Under the pieces are notes generated by a model. That model searched no databases, was not told the origin of the DNA, and worked only from the letters and a program-made list of their open reading frames with translations. The translations under genes and the position numbers were made by a program. Positions 48,037 to 58,536 of a DNA stretch of 64,000 bases are shown here, piece by piece (positions within the stretch are counted from its first letter, which is position 1; every line of letters starts with the position of its first letter). Source of the DNA: Marinomonas spartinae (GTDB lineage Bacteria; Pseudomonadota; Gammaproteobacteria; Pseudomonadales; Marinomonadaceae); contig NZ_JAEMUI010000002.1 of the NCBI RefSeq assembly GCF_016461715.1, positions 186,001 through 250,000 on the forward strand, read 5' to 3'.

Positions 48037-49386
48037 ATGTCGTTAATTGGGTCGGATCGAGTCAGAGCGGTCGTTGGTTTAGGAACGACAGGGCTGTCTT
48101 GTGTGCGTTTTTTGGCGAGCCAAAACATCGACTTTTACATAGTGGATTCTCGAGAGAATCCACCCGGGCTTGAGCAAGCCAAGTCATTATGTCCTTCTGA
48201 GCGAATTTTTACAGGTAGCTTGTCTGTGTTGGAAACATTGCCTGTGACAGAGCTGTATGTGAGTCCTGGTATTTCATTAAAGACCCCTGTTTTGGCTTCA
48301 TTAGCGCAAAAAGGGGTAGTAATGCGTGGTGATATTGACCTGTTTTGTGATTACGCCAATGCGCCTTATGTGGCCATTACGGGTTCAAATGCAAAGAGTA
48401 CGGTGACAACGCTGGTCGCTTTGCTGTTGGAGGCTTGTGGTAAAAAAGCCGTTGCAGGTGGCAACCTTGGTACACCGGCTTTGGATTTGTTGAGCGCTGG
48501 AGTGGATTTTTATGTACTTGAGTTATCAAGTTTTCAGCTTGAAACTACACCTGCATTAAAGGCGGATTTGGCCTGTATTCTGAATGTGTCTGAAGATCAT
48601 ATGGATCGCTATGATGATTTATATGAATACCAACGAGCGAAGCAACGAGTTTATCGCGGATGCAAGGCGGCGGTTTGTAATAAGCAGGATATTCTGACTG
48701 CGCCATTATTAGCGGAAGGGGTGCCTGTACGTGCATTTACTACTAAAAGCCCAGATTTAAAAGAATATGGTATGTTGCCCGACGATAATGGGGCTTGGCT
48801 CTGCAAAGGCGTTCAGCGTTTGTATCATACCTCCGATATTGCGCTGCAAGGATCTCATAATCATGCCAATGTTTTAGCTGCGCTAGCCATGATTGAGCTA
48901 TTAGGGTTGGATGTTCTGGACCAAAGAATTGCTGAGACATTAAAAACCTTTCGTGGCTTACCTCATCGCTGCGAAAATGTCAGGGTGTATCAAGGTGTTA
49001 CCTATATTAACGATTCTAAGGGGACTAATGTCGGGGCGACATTAGCTGCACTACAAGGTTTGGGGCGTGCATCACAAAAAAATATTTTGTTGATTGCTGG
49101 TGGAGAAGGCAAAGGGGCGGATTTTTCTCCTTTGGCGAGCCCTGTTGCTGAATTTGTTCGTAAAACATATTTATTCGGTAAGGATGCTCAGGCTATCGCT
49201 AATGCTTTATTGGAAACGTCTGAATATGCTTTTTTTAGTACCTTAGATGAAATTGTTGAGACGGTTAAACTGGAGGCACAAGAAGGTGATATTGTTCTGC
49301 TTTCTCCAGCCTGTGCCAGTTTGGACATGTATAAAAACTATGAAGTTCGTGGTGAGCATTTTGCTCGCTTGGTTAGAGCATTATGA
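48037..49386 (+). CDS. murD: UDP-MurNAc-L-Ala:D-glutamate ligase
   Basis: MurD adds D-glutamate, the second residue of the stem peptide. The 449-residue cytoplasmic ligase has a Rossmann-like N-terminus (VVGLGTTGLSCVRFLA), the ATP loop ITGSNAKSTVTT (Ala in place of the more common Gly before Lys), ELSSFQLETT, NVSEDHMDRY and the C-terminal LLSPACASLDMYKNYE. A GGAG ribosome site precedes the ATG. The stop overlaps the ftsW start (ATGA). Confidence 0.96.
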   Translation: MSLIGSDRVRAVVGLGTTGLSCVRFLASQNIDFYIVDSRENPPGLEQAKSLCPSERIFTGSLSVLETLPVTELYVSPGISLKTPVLASLAQKGVVMRGDIDLFCDYANAPYVAITGSNAKSTVTTLVALLLEACGKKAVAGGNLGTPALDLLSAGVDFYVLELSSFQLETTPALKADLACILNVSEDHMDRYDDLYEYQRAKQRVYRGCKAAVCNKQDILTAPLLAEGVPVRAFTTKSPDLKEYGMLPDDNGAWLCKGVQRLYHTSDIALQGSHNHANVLAALAMIELLGLDVLDQRIAETLKTFRGLPHRCENVRVYQGVTYINDSKGTNVGATLAALQGLGRASQKNILLIAGGEGKGADFSPLASPVAEFVRKTYLFGKDAQAIANALLETSEYAFFSTLDEIVETVKLEAQEGDIVLLSPACASLDMYKNYEVRGEHFARLVRAL

Positions 49387-50600
49387 ATCTGCTAGGCTTC
49401 TTTGATCGAGTTTCTTGGCGTGAGTTTAGCCAAGTGGATTCCATTTTTATCGCTTCTGTTGTGTCTTTGTTGGCGCTGGGAATTGTGATGGTATCCAGTG
49501 CTTCTATTTCCATATCGGTTGATCAGCATAACGATTATACCTTTTTTATGTGGCGCCAGATTCTATATTTAGGAATGGGATTGACGTTAGGTTGGGTGAT
49601 GTTGTCGCTGCCAACGGATCAGTTGCAAAAATGGGGCATACTGCTCATGGCCATTTCACTGGTGTTACTGATTATGGTGTTGTTGCCTGGGATCGGTAAA
49701 ACGGTAAATGGTAGTCGTCGTTGGATTAATTTAGTGGTGTTTAATTTGCAGGCCTCGGAAGTTGCAAAGGTCTGTATGGTTGTCTATGTATCTGGTTATC
49801 TGGTGCGTCGAGCTGAACGGGTGCGTAGTGGTTGGGTAGGTTTCTTCCTGCCTTTATGTTTATGTAGTATTTTCCTGCTTTTTTTATTGTTTGAACCCGA
49901 TTTCGGTGCTTCTGTAGTGCTTCTTGGGACGGTAATGGCCCTGTTGTTTCTTGGCGGAGCGCCTCTTTATCAGTTTCTGTTGTTGTTAGCGGGAGCGGTT
50001 TTGATGCTTGGGGTGGTGGCAATATCAGAAAGCTATCGTATGAAACGGTTAATGAATTTTATTGACCCGTGGGCGGATCCATATAATGAAGGTTATCAGT
50101 TAAGCCAGGCGTTAATTGCTTATGGTCGGGGTGAGTGGTTTGGCCTTGGTTTGGGAAATAGTGTACAGAAACTCTCCTATTTGCCAGAAGCCCATACTGA
50201 CTTCGTTTTTTCTATTTGGGTAGAAGAAACGGGTTTGATTGGCGGAATTGTTCTGATTTTGTTATTTGGCGTAATGGTAAGTCGTGCTTTCAAAATAGGT
50301 AATAAAGCGATGGCTCTATCACGCCCATTTGCGGGTTATGTCTGTTTTGGTTTTTCTATTCTAATTTTGGCTCAGGTAATTATTAACATCGGTGTGAATA
50401 CTGGTTTTTTACCAACGAAAGGTTTAACGCTACCTTTAATAAGTTATGGGGGCAGTAGCTTAATTATTACTCTGGCCAGTTTGTTTGTTATTGCGCGGGT
50501 GGATATTGAAAATAAGCGTATAGAGTCTGGGCAAGCAGAACAAAATACACAAACCGCAAAACAAAACAAATCAACCAATATTGAGGCGAGTGATGACTGA
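49383..50600 (+). CDS. ftsW: Septal peptidoglycan glycosyltransferase FtsW (SEDS family)
   Basis: FtsW polymerises lipid II at the septum together with FtsI. The 405-residue inner-membrane protein has about ten helices, with the SEDS signatures NGSRRWINLVVFNLQASEVAK, EPDFGASVVLLGT (catalytic Asp region), AHTDFVFSIWVEETG and PTKGLTLPLISYGGSS. The C-terminal 40 residues are a hydrophilic, Gln/Asn/Lys-rich cytoplasmic tail. Overlaps both murD and murG. Confidence 0.95.
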   Translation: MNLLGFFDRVSWREFSQVDSIFIASVVSLLALGIVMVSSASISISVDQHNDYTFFMWRQILYLGMGLTLGWVMLSLPTDQLQKWGILLMAISLVLLIMVLLPGIGKTVNGSRRWINLVVFNLQASEVAKVCMVVYVSGYLVRRAERVRSGWVGFFLPLCLCSIFLLFLLFEPDFGASVVLLGTVMALLFLGGAPLYQFLLLLAGAVLMLGVVAISESYRMKRLMNFIDPWADPYNEGYQLSQALIAYGRGEWFGLGLGNSVQKLSYLPEAHTDFVFSIWVEETGLIGGIVLILLFGVMVSRAFKIGNKAMALSRPFAGYVCFGFSILILAQVIINIGVNTGFLPTKGLTLPLISYGGSSLIITLASLFVIARVDIENKRIESGQAEQNTQTAKQNKSTNIEASDD

Positions 50601-51663
50601 CATCAAACGTGTTGTCATTATGGCCGGTGGTACAGGTGGACATATTTACCCCGCACTGGCTTGTGCGCAACAATTTAAAGAAAAAGGCCTTGAGGTTTTT
50701 TGGTTAGGTTCTAAAGGTGGTATGGAAGAAACCTTGGTTCCCCAGCACGATATTGCGATTCATACAGTTTCCATTAAAGGGGTGAGAGGCAAGGGCGTGT
50801 TTGGGCTATTGGCGGCGCCTTTTCGGGTTTTGCATGCGATTGGTCAGGCATTTGCTTTTTTACAAAAAGAGAAACCCTCTGTTGTGTTGGGAATGGGGGG
50901 GTTTGTTGCTGGGCCCGGTGGGGTAGCTGCAAAGCTATTGGGGATTCCTTTAGTGATTCATGAGCAGAATGCTGTAGCGGGAACCACGAATAAGTTGCTT
51001 GCTAAAGTGGCTAATGTTAGTTTGCAGGCGTTTGATGGGGCGTTGCCTCAGGGGATCAGTGTCGGTAATCCTGTGCGTGCTGATATTTTGAAGCAAGATG
51101 TTCGTGCCCCGCGTGATACACTGGCTAGGCCATTAAAGCTTTTAGTTGTTGGGGGCAGTTTAGGGGCAAAAGCCATTAACGATATTATGCCAGAAGTGCT
51201 GTCGAAATGGCCTTTTTCCCAGCGCCTAGATGTATGGCATCAGACTGGAAAGCGGAACTTTGATGATGTTTCAGCGCTTTACAAAAAGGCGAATGTTTCC
51301 GCTCGTGTAGAGGCCTATTTAGATAACATGAATCAGGCCTATTACTGGGCCGATATTGTGCTTTGTCGAGCAGGGGCAATGACGGTAAGTGAATTAGCGG
51401 TGGCGGGGTTGCCTTCTATTTTAGTGCCATATCCTCATGCCATTGATGACCATCAGACAGCAAACGCGCGTCATTTAGAGCGTGTTGGGGCGGCGTTTTT
51501 GTTGCCGCAGCCTGAGTTAACCAGTGACAAGGTGATTGAGCTATTAGCTCCCTTGTTAGAGAACGAATCCACATTAGTAGAAATGGGAGAGCAGGCCAAA
51601 AAAGTTGCTCATCCTAATGCGACTCATGATGTAGTTGCAAATTGTTTAAGGTTAATAAAATGA
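50593..51663 (+). CDS. murG: UDP-GlcNAc:lipid I N-acetylglucosaminyltransferase
   Basis: MurG makes lipid II on the inner face of the membrane. The 356-residue GT-B enzyme shows the first glycine loop [42 protein letters not shown], the second loop [12 protein letters not shown] and the UDP-binding [26 protein letters not shown] 50593 is chosen because GGCGAG lies before it; an in-frame TTG at 50581 is possible but less likely. It overlaps ftsW by eight bases and murC by four. Confidence 0.95.
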   Translation: MTDIKRVVIMAGGTGGHIYPALACAQQFKEKGLEVFWLGSKGGMEETLVPQHDIAIHTVSIKGVRGKGVFGLLAAPFRVLHAIGQAFAFLQKEKPSVVLGMGGFVAGPGGVAAKLLGIPLVIHEQNAVAGTTNKLLAKVANVSLQAFDGALPQGISVGNPVRADILKQDVRAPRDTLARPLKLLVVGGSLGAKAINDIMPEVLSKWPFSQRLDVWHQTGKRNFDDVSALYKKANVSARVEAYLDNMNQAYYWADIVLCRAGAMTVSELAVAGLPSILVPYPHAIDDHQTANARHLERVGAAFLLPQPELTSDKVIELLAPLLENESTLVEMGEQAKKVAHPNATHDVVANCLRLIK

Positions 51664-53084
51664 TAGGAAACAAGTTTCAATACGATATCCCCACAATGCG
51701 ACGCATTCAAAATATTCATTTTGTCGGTATTGGTGGTGTCGGTATGTGTGGCATTGCAGAAGTGTTACATAATCAAGGGTATCGAGTGTCAGGCTCTGAC
51801 TTAAAGTCCTCTGCAGTGACTGATCGTTTGGCTGAATTGGGTATTAGCATCCATATTGGTCACCAAGAGAGCAATGTGCACGATGCACATGTCATTGTTG
51901 TGTCGACAGCTATTAATTTGCAAAACCCTGAAATCCAGTGGGGAAAAGAAAATCGTATTCCTATCGTTCGCCGGGCCGAGATGTTGGCCGAGTTAATGCG
52001 TTACCGTCATGGTATTGCCATTGCCGGAACTCATGGGAAAACAACCACGACCAGTTTAATGGCATCTGTATTGGCGGCGACAGGTGAGGCTCCCACGTTT
52101 GTCATTGGTGGCCGTTTGACGAGTGCGGGAGCGAATGCGCAATTAGGCAGTAGTGCCTACTTGGTGGCGGAAGCCGATGAAAGTGACGCTTCGTTTCTGC
52201 ATTTGCAGCCTCAGACAGTGATTATCACTAATATTGATGAAGATCACATGGATACTTACCAAGGTGATTTTGAAAAGGTAAAACAAACCTTTGTTGAGTT
52301 TGTTCATAACTTACCTTTTTATGGTTTGGCTGTAGTGTGTGTGGATGATGCGAATGTCAGAGAAATCTTGCCCTCATTGAGTCGTCCGGTACTGACTTAT
52401 GGTATTGATGCCGAAGCGGACTTCTATGCGACAGATATTGTACAAACAGGCCGTTATTGTGAGTTTTTGGCGCACTGTCCTGATCAAGAGCAACCACTAA
52501 AAATACGTTTGCCTATGCCAGGACGTCATAATGTACTTAATGCCTTGGCAACCATTGCAGTGGCTTCTGATCTCGGTGTGGACCCAGCGGCTATTCAATC
52601 GGGCTTGATGGGCTTTGAGGGGGTAGGTCGCCGTTTCCAAGAGCAGACGCCGTTGGTACTAGAAGATGGCTCGCAAGTCATGTTTGTTGATGATTATGGT
52701 CACCACCCAAGTGAAGTGGAAGCGACAATTAAGGCAATTCGAGCGGGTTGGCCTGAGAAGCGATTAGTCATGGTGTACCAGCCACACCGTTTTTCAAGGA
52801 CTCGTGATTTGTACGAAGATTTTGTGAGAGTTTTGTCACAAGTGGATGTCCTTCTGTTGTTGGATGTGTACCCAGCAGGTGAGACGCCTATTAATGGCGC
52901 CGACAGCCGCTCTTTGTGTGGCAGTATTCGTCAGCGAGGTACCGTTGATCCTATCCATGTGGCTAATACGTCTGACTTGCGTTCGATATTGTCTAATGTG
53001 CTAAAAAGTGGCGACTTGATGATTACCCAAGGGGCAGGTGATATTGGGTTGATTTCAAAAGCATTAGCGAGTAGTGGGATTTAG
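51660..53084 (+). CDS. murC: UDP-MurNAc:L-alanine ligase
   Basis: MurC adds the first stem-peptide residue, L-alanine. The 474-residue protein has the N-terminal [24 protein letters not shown] Rossmann start (from about residue 13), the ATP loop [34 protein letters not shown], and [16 protein letters not shown] in the C-terminal domain. ATG 51660 overlaps the murG stop (ATGA); an in-frame TTG 18 bases upstream adds six residues and is less likely. Confidence 0.95.
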   Translation: MIGNKFQYDIPTMRRIQNIHFVGIGGVGMCGIAEVLHNQGYRVSGSDLKSSAVTDRLAELGISIHIGHQESNVHDAHVIVVSTAINLQNPEIQWGKENRIPIVRRAEMLAELMRYRHGIAIAGTHGKTTTTSLMASVLAATGEAPTFVIGGRLTSAGANAQLGSSAYLVAEADESDASFLHLQPQTVIITNIDEDHMDTYQGDFEKVKQTFVEFVHNLPFYGLAVVCVDDANVREILPSLSRPVLTYGIDAEADFYATDIVQTGRYCEFLAHCPDQEQPLKIRLPMPGRHNVLNALATIAVASDLGVDPAAIQSGLMGFEGVGRRFQEQTPLVLEDGSQVMFVDDYGHHPSEVEATIKAIRAGWPEKRLVMVYQPHRFSRTRDLYEDFVRVLSQVDVLLLLDVYPAGETPINGADSRSLCGSIRQRGTVDPIHVANTSDLRSILSNVLKSGDLMITQGAGDIGLISKALASSGI

Positions 53085-53088
53085 TTCT

Positions 53089-54042
53089 ATGCCTAGGTTA
53101 TTAGAAGAGGCGACCATTGCTGTCATTTATGGTGGTCGTTCTGCTGAGCGTGAAGTGTCTTTGCAAAGTGGGCCGCTTGTAGCGAATGGTTTGCAAGAAA
53201 AAGGCTATCGAGTGGTAAAGCTTGATTTATACGGTCCAGAAGGGGTGCTTAACCCTATACAACAATTACAAGAAACACATTTCGATTTGGCATTTATTGC
53301 GCTTCATGGTGGCGAAGGTGAAGATGGTCATGTACAGGCTTTATTGGATATGCTCGGTAAGCCTTATACAGGGAGTGCGCCTTTGGCATGCGGATTGGCG
53401 ATGGATAAAGTAATGACGAAACGCTTTTGGCAGGGAATTGGTTTGGCAACACCTGCGTATTTATCGTTTGAATATGAAGCAGATGTTGCACTTATAGAAA
53501 AAGAATTGTCTTACCCTATGATTATTAAACCATCGAGAGAAGGTTCGACTTTCGGCATTAATAAAGCCAATAATCGGCAGCAGTTAGAAGTGGCTTTGCA
53601 AAATGCCCTTGAATTTGATTCTGATATTTTAGTCGAAGAGTTTATCCACGGCCCTGAGTTTACGGTAAGTATTATTGATGATGTGGCCTATCCTGCTATT
53701 GGGCTAAAAGCGTCTTCTAGTCATGAATTATATGATTATGAGGCCAAATATATTGCAGATGATACGGAGTATTTGTTGCCATGTGGTTTAAGTGAAGATG
53801 ATGAAAATGAACTGCAAAATCTAGCCTTAGAAGCTTACCAATCTCTTGGTTGTCGTGGCTGGGGGCGTGTTGATGTGATGCGTGACGAAACGGGGAAATT
53901 TTGGGTGTTGGAAGTAAATACCTCACCAGGAATGACTACCCATAGTTTAGTGCCTATGGCAGCGGCGTATGTGGGGCTTGATTATGCCTCATTAGTTGAA
54001 AAAATTGCACAAAATGCTTGGTTGCAATATGGGTGTAATTAA
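53089..54042 (+). CDS. ddlB: D-alanine:D-alanine ligase (DdlB type)
   Basis: Ddl makes the D-Ala-D-Ala dipeptide used by MurF. The 317-residue ATP-grasp protein has VIYGGRSAEREVSLQSG, the FIALHGGEGEDGHVQALLDMLG substrate loop region, MDKVMTKRFW, MIIKPSREGSTFGI and the C-terminal GRVDVMRD...LEVNTSPGMTTHS. ATG 53089 lies five bases after the murC stop; a GTG at 53074 in frame overlaps murC and would add five residues. Being inside dcw, it corresponds to DdlB rather than DdlA. Confidence 0.95.
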   Translation: MPRLLEEATIAVIYGGRSAEREVSLQSGPLVANGLQEKGYRVVKLDLYGPEGVLNPIQQLQETHFDLAFIALHGGEGEDGHVQALLDMLGKPYTGSAPLACGLAMDKVMTKRFWQGIGLATPAYLSFEYEADVALIEKELSYPMIIKPSREGSTFGINKANNRQQLEVALQNALEFDSDILVEEFIHGPEFTVSIIDDVAYPAIGLKASSSHELYDYEAKYIADDTEYLLPCGLSEDDENELQNLALEAYQSLGCRGWGRVDVMRDETGKFWVLEVNTSPGMTTHSLVPMAAAYVGLDYASLVEKIAQNAWLQYGCN

Positions 54043-54045
54043 GGG

Positions 54046-54723
54046 ATGAGAATAGCTGCGCTTATTGGTGCTATTTTATTAATTGCGATAGCCGTTTTTC
54101 AGGGTAAAGAATCACCGAAAAATTGGTTTGCTATTCATGCTATTGAGATTAAAGGGCAGCTAAAATATAGCTCTCGTGATCAATTACAAAAAGATTACGC
54201 TAGTTTGCTGGGAAAAAGCTTGCTAACGACTTCTATTTCGCAGATAAAAGCAGTGACTTTGTCACCGCAGTGGGTGCAAAGCGTCGAGGTTCGTAAAGTT
54301 TGGCCAAATACCTTGCAGGTAGTTGTACATGAGCACGAGCCCCTAGCATACTGGAATAATGGGCAAGTCATTACCACAGGAGCGGTGATTATATCGCCTA
54401 AAAGTATCCCTAATTTGCCGCTTCCTAAATTATTAGGGCCGGAAGATTCGAGCGATGTGGTATTAGAGCAATTTGGTTTGATTAGTCAGGTATTATCTTT
54501 AACCTCATTGCGTATAGATAGTTTGCAATTAAAGCCACGTGGGGCGTGGGTAATCATTTTTAAAAATGGAATTAAGGTAAAACTGGGCCGAGAAGATATT
54601 TTAGAGAGATTACAACGCTTTATAGCGGTGTATAAAACGGATTTATCGGGTAGAATAGACCAGATTAGTTCTGTGGATGCAAGATATCCTCATGGTGTTG
54701 CAGTTGCTTGGAAAAAACAATGA
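54046..54723 (+). CDS. ftsQ: Cell division protein FtsQ
   Basis: FtsQ bridges early and late division proteins. The 225-residue bitopic protein has a membrane helix almost at its N-terminus (about 3-19, IAALIGAILLIAIAVF), a POTRA domain (about 30-100) with HAIEIKGQLKYSS and SVEVRKVWPNTLQVVVHEHEPLAYW, and the FtsQ beta domain to the end. An in-frame stop codon just before the ATG fixes the start, so the cytoplasmic part is only two residues, far shorter than in E. coli. ftsA follows 76 bases on. Confidence 0.92.
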   Translation: MRIAALIGAILLIAIAVFQGKESPKNWFAIHAIEIKGQLKYSSRDQLQKDYASLLGKSLLTTSISQIKAVTLSPQWVQSVEVRKVWPNTLQVVVHEHEPLAYWNNGQVITTGAVIISPKSIPNLPLPKLLGPEDSSDVVLEQFGLISQVLSLTSLRIDSLQLKPRGAWVIIFKNGIKVKLGREDILERLQRFIAVYKTDLSGRIDQISSVDARYPHGVAVAWKKQ

Positions 54724-54799
54724 AAACTTGGCCTGTTTGTTGCTTTTTTGAGCAATGGACGGAAATGGTGATAACAGCCTTAAGTGCTGGGAAGGTTAA

Positions 54800-56074
54800 A
54801 TGATAGTCGGTTTAGATGTAGGCACATCAAAAGTTATTTGTTTAGTCGGGGAAGTTCTGGCTGACGGTAGTTTGGAAATTGTCGGTATTGGCTCTCACAG
54901 CGCGAAGGGAATGAAGCGCGGTGTAGTTATAAACATAGAATCGACTGTTCAGTCTATCCAGCGTGCCGTTGAAGAAGCTGAGTTAATGGCAGGATGCAAC
55001 ATTCATTCTGTGTATGTGAGTGTTGCGGGTAGTCATGTTAGAAGTTTGAACTCCCATGGCATTGTGGCCGTGAAAAATGGCGAAGTTCAGCAAGAAGACA
55101 TCGATCGCGTGATCGATGCGGCGCAAGCAGTACCGATTTCCTCTGATCAGCGTGTATTGCATATTCTACCTCAGGAATATCACATCGATTCTCAAGAAGG
55201 AATTAAAGATCCTCTGGGGATGTCTGGTGTTCGCTTAGAGGCTAATGTGCATATGATTTCCGGTGCAGCGAATGCGGTGATGAACGTAGAAAAGTGTATC
55301 AAGCGTTGTGGTCTTGGTGTGGATGGTGTGATTTTATCGCAACTAGCTTCTAGTGATTCTTCATTGAGCGAAGATGAAAAGGAGCTTGGTGTTTGCTTGG
55401 TCGATATTGGCGCTGGCACATCGGATATTGCTGTCTGGTTGGATGGTGCGCTGCATCATACGGCAGTTGTGCCGGTCGCAGGTGATCAGGTGACAAATGA
55501 TATTTCTATGGCGTTAAGAACGCCGACGCAGCACGCTGAAGACATTAAGATAAAATATGCTTGCGCTATGTCGTCTATGGCGAGCGGTGATCAAGCAATT
55601 CAGGTTCCAAGTGTGGGAGATCGTCAACCCAGAACGATCTCTCGCCATGCCCTTGCCGAAGTAGTTGAAGCAAGATATGAAGAAATTTATAGCTTGATTC
55701 AAGATGAGTTAAGGCGCAGTGGTTATGCAGAGAGAATCCCTGCAGGCATTGTAATTACTGGTGGTACGTCTCTTATGGAGGGGGCGGCTGAGTTGGCTGA
55801 AAAGGTATTTGATATGCCAGTTCGTCTTTCAGTGCCAGATTGTATTAAAGGAATGTCAGACATTGTCGATAACCCTATATATTCAACGAGTGTTGGATTA
55901 TTGGCTTATGGAAGCAAAGAGGCTGAGATGACTGAGCCATCTGCGCAGACTATGTCTAAGACGCAAAATAAACGAGATTTATCTGTATTGGCGGCAAAAA
56001 AAGAAGCTAGGTCTTCCTTCAGTCCAACGAAGGTATGGCACAATTTAAAGCACTGGTTTCAGAGCTATATGTAG
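54800..56074 (+). CDS. ftsA: Cell division protein FtsA (actin-like)
   Basis: FtsA ties FtsZ filaments to the membrane and recruits later division proteins. The 424-residue protein has the actin-fold phosphate loops VGLDVGTSKVICLVGE and LVDIGAGTSDIAVW, the SHV insertion (SHUPS) region at about 80-165, and ITGGTSLMEGAAELAEKVF. The last residues (KVWHNLKHWFQSYM) form the amphipathic membrane-targeting helix. An in-frame TAA directly before the ATG fixes the start. It lacks the few extra N-terminal residues of E. coli FtsA. GGAAGG is the ribosome site. Confidence 0.95.
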   Translation: MIVGLDVGTSKVICLVGEVLADGSLEIVGIGSHSAKGMKRGVVINIESTVQSIQRAVEEAELMAGCNIHSVYVSVAGSHVRSLNSHGIVAVKNGEVQQEDIDRVIDAAQAVPISSDQRVLHILPQEYHIDSQEGIKDPLGMSGVRLEANVHMISGAANAVMNVEKCIKRCGLGVDGVILSQLASSDSSLSEDEKELGVCLVDIGAGTSDIAVWLDGALHHTAVVPVAGDQVTNDISMALRTPTQHAEDIKIKYACAMSSMASGDQAIQVPSVGDRQPRTISRHALAEVVEARYEEIYSLIQDELRRSGYAERIPAGIVITGGTSLMEGAAELAEKVFDMPVRLSVPDCIKGMSDIVDNPIYSTSVGLLAYGSKEAEMTEPSAQTMSKTQNKRDLSVLAAKKEARSSFSPTKVWHNLKHWFQSYM

Positions 56075-56113
56075 TCAATAAGGGTATTGAATTAATAAAG
56101 GAGCGATAAGCCC

Positions 56114-57355
56114 ATGAACGTCTTTGATTTAGCCGATGATAATGTATCCGATAACGCTGTTATTAAGGTTGTCGGTGTTGGTGGCGGCGGTGGTAACGCT
56201 GTTCGTCACATGCTTGAGAGTCAATTAGAAGGGGTAGAGTTTATCTGCGCCAATACAGACTCCAAAGCCTTGATTGGTTTTGATACGGGTGTGTCTCTGC
56301 AACTAGGCTCAACAATAACAAAAGGATTAGGCGCAGGCGCGAATCCTTCTGTTGGCAGAGATTCTGCGTTAGAAGATCAAGAAAAAATTACACAATTGCT
56401 AACGGGTGCCGATATGGTATTTATCACCGCTGGAATGGGTGGTGGTACTGGGACTGGAGCTGCCCCCGTTATTGCTAAGGTTGCACGTGAATTAGGCATA
56501 TTGACTGTGGCAGTGGTGACTAAGCCATTTCCATTTGAAGGTAAGCGCCGTGCAAAAGTAGCAGAAGAAGGTGTTAAAGAATTACGAGATAATGTCGATT
56601 CATTAATAACAGTGCCAAATGAGAGATTGTTGCCAGTGTTAGGTAAAAATATTTCTCTGCTTAAGGCCTTTGGTGAAGCGAACAATGTTTTGTTTAACGC
56701 TGTGCAGGGTATTACCGACCTTATCATGCGTCCAGGCTTGATCAATGTCGACTTTGCTGATGTTAGAACGGTGATGTCTGAAATGGGCATGGCCATGATG
56801 GGGACAGGGTCTGCGTCGGGAGATGATAGAGCGAGAGTGGCAGCAGAAGCCGCTATCCACAATCCGCTTTTAGAAGACATTAACTTGCGTGGTGCTCGTG
56901 GAGTGCTTGTCAACATTACGGCTAACGAGGAAGTTGGCTTGTCAGAGTTCACCGAGGTTGGTGGCATTATTGAAGAATATGCATCTGAAGATGCAACGGT
57001 TGTTATTGGCTGTGCGATTGATCCAAGTGTGGGTGATGAAATGCGAGTGACAGTCGTTGCGACTGGCTTAGAAGGGCGGATTAGCGCTGAAGAAGTACAA
57101 AGCGCAGTAGGTGATTCGATTGTTTCTCAGCCAGAAAAGGTAAAGGTTGAATCGGTAGCTGAAGAGAAGGTTTCAGCTCAGCCTGCTGCTTCGCCTAAGC
57201 CAGTATTAACGCCTTCTGCGGTTAAGAAGGATGATGGGGTTGAGAAAAGCTCAGAAGTGGATAAAGGGGAGTTAAATAGCTCTTCATCCTCTTCTAATAG
57301 CGATAAATTATCGTATTTGGACATCCCCGCTTTTTTGCGTCGACAAGCTGATTAA
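56114..57355 (+). CDS. ftsZ: Cell division protein FtsZ (tubulin-like GTPase)
   Basis: FtsZ forms the division ring at mid-cell. The 413-residue protein has [16 protein letters not shown], the tubulin signature GGGTGTG at 110-116, the NxDxAD-type T7 loop in [11 protein letters not shown], and a globular core to about residue 318. A variable Lys/Ser/Val-rich linker (about 319-398) leads to the conserved C-terminal peptide [10 protein letters not shown] that binds FtsA and ZipA. AAAGGAG is a strong ribosome site. lpxC follows after 120 bases. Confidence 0.97.
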   Translation: MNVFDLADDNVSDNAVIKVVGVGGGGGNAVRHMLESQLEGVEFICANTDSKALIGFDTGVSLQLGSTITKGLGAGANPSVGRDSALEDQEKITQLLTGADMVFITAGMGGGTGTGAAPVIAKVARELGILTVAVVTKPFPFEGKRRAKVAEEGVKELRDNVDSLITVPNERLLPVLGKNISLLKAFGEANNVLFNAVQGITDLIMRPGLINVDFADVRTVMSEMGMAMMGTGSASGDDRARVAAEAAIHNPLLEDINLRGARGVLVNITANEEVGLSEFTEVGGIIEEYASEDATVVIGCAIDPSVGDEMRVTVVATGLEGRISAEEVQSAVGDSIVSQPEKVKVESVAEEKVSAQPAASPKPVLTPSAVKKDDGVEKSSEVDKGELNSSSSSSNSDKLSYLDIPAFLRRQAD

Positions 57356-57475
57356 TTAATTTGTTTAATTTGCGAAAAAAAGAAGCAATGTTTAAGCGGC
57401 GAATTGTATAAAAATTACGATATTGATATTATTTCTCAATTGAAATATATCTTGTCATTAAAGTGTAGGAATCTA

Positions 57476-58393
57476 ATGGTACGTCAACACACATTAAAAA
57501 ACATTATTCGAGCTACAGGGGTGGGTCTTCACTCTGGTGAGAAGGTGTATTTGACATTAAAACCTGCTCCTGTCAATACAGGCATCGTTTTTGTTCGCAC
57601 AGACTTAGAGCCTGCGGTCGAAATACATGGCGATGCGCGAGCGGTCGGTTCAACAAACTTTGCTACGGCTCTATGTAAGGGTGATGTGACGATTAGTACC
57701 GTAGAGCATCTACTTTCTGCAATGGCAGGGTTGGGAGTGGATAATGCCTATGTTGAAGTCAGTGCGAGTGAAATTCCACTGATGGATGGTAGTGCGAGCC
57801 CTTTTGTGTTTTTGCTGCAATCTGCGGGCTTGGAAGCACAAAATGCTCCTAAGAAATTTATTCGCATTAAAAAGCCTATTCGTGTTGAGGATGGTGATAA
57901 ATACGCCACTCTTGAGCCGTATTCAGGTTTTCGTTTGTCATTTACTATTGATTTTCAACATCCAGCAATTGGTGAGGATGTTCAACATACATCTTTTGAT
58001 TTCTCTGCAACGACGTTTGTTAAGGAAATCAGCCGTGCCCGTACGTTTGGTTTTATGAAGGATCTTGAATACTTCAAAAACAACAATCTTGCACGTGGTG
58101 CCAACATGGAAAATGCCATCGTATTAGATGATTACCGTGTATTGAACGATGAAGGTCTGCGGTATCGAGATGAGCTAGTTCGTCATAAGGTGCTGGATGC
58201 GATTGGTGACTTGTATTTGTTGGGTCACAGCCTGATTGGTGAATATAAAGCCTTTAAATCTGGTCATGCGCTTAATAATAAATTATTGCTTGCTCTTCTT
58301 GAGCATCAAGAGGCTTGGGAATACGTTGTCTTCGAAAATGAGGCGCAAGAAAATCCTATCTCTTTCGTTGATCCCGCTCTAGTGGGTGCTTAA
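57476..58393 (+). CDS. lpxC: UDP-3-O-acyl-N-acetylglucosamine deacetylase
   Basis: LpxC is the zinc enzyme that commits to lipid A synthesis. The 305-residue protein has the start [21 protein letters not shown], the zinc-binding [16 protein letters not shown], the ISRARTFGF block, and the C-terminal [15 protein letters not shown] (His and Asp ligands) with the general-base His in [12 protein letters not shown] 57476 is preceded by GTAGGA and gives the family N-terminus; the frame is open to 57404 but the extra residues do not match. The last gene of the dcw cluster; a long terminator follows. Confidence 0.96.
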   Translation: MVRQHTLKNIIRATGVGLHSGEKVYLTLKPAPVNTGIVFVRTDLEPAVEIHGDARAVGSTNFATALCKGDVTISTVEHLLSAMAGLGVDNAYVEVSASEIPLMDGSASPFVFLLQSAGLEAQNAPKKFIRIKKPIRVEDGDKYATLEPYSGFRLSFTIDFQHPAIGEDVQHTSFDFSATTFVKEISRARTFGFMKDLEYFKNNNLARGANMENAIVLDDYRVLNDEGLRYRDELVRHKVLDAIGDLYLLGHSLIGEYKAFKSGHALNNKLLLALLEHQEAWEYVVFENEAQENPISFVDPALVGA

Positions 58394-58415
58394 AATTTAA
58401 GCGAATTTTCCTCCT

Positions 58416-58456
58416 ACACAAAAAAGCCAGACACTTTGTCTGGCTTTTTTGTGTTT
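58416..58456. terminator. Strong terminator after lpxC
   Basis: A perfect 18-base stem, ACACAAAAAAGCCAGACA against TGTCTGGCTTTTTTGTGT, with a three-base loop. The T-run inside the right arm makes a typical intrinsic terminator ending the dcw transcript. Confidence 0.93.
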
Positions 58457-58536
58457 AGGTCATTGATAATTCATGTTTTGTCCCACATTAAAGTGATAGA
58501 ATCTTTTCATTACTAATTGGCTGCGATGTATTCAAG

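Noticed and set aside
56377-56967. 196-codon open frame antisense to ftsZ
   Set aside because: Lies wholly inside a certain gene, has no ribosome site or family resemblance; codon bias of ftsZ explains the open frame.
57404-57475. Upstream extension of lpxC
   Set aside because: The extra 24 residues do not match LpxC, and the ATG at 57476 has a good ribosome site.
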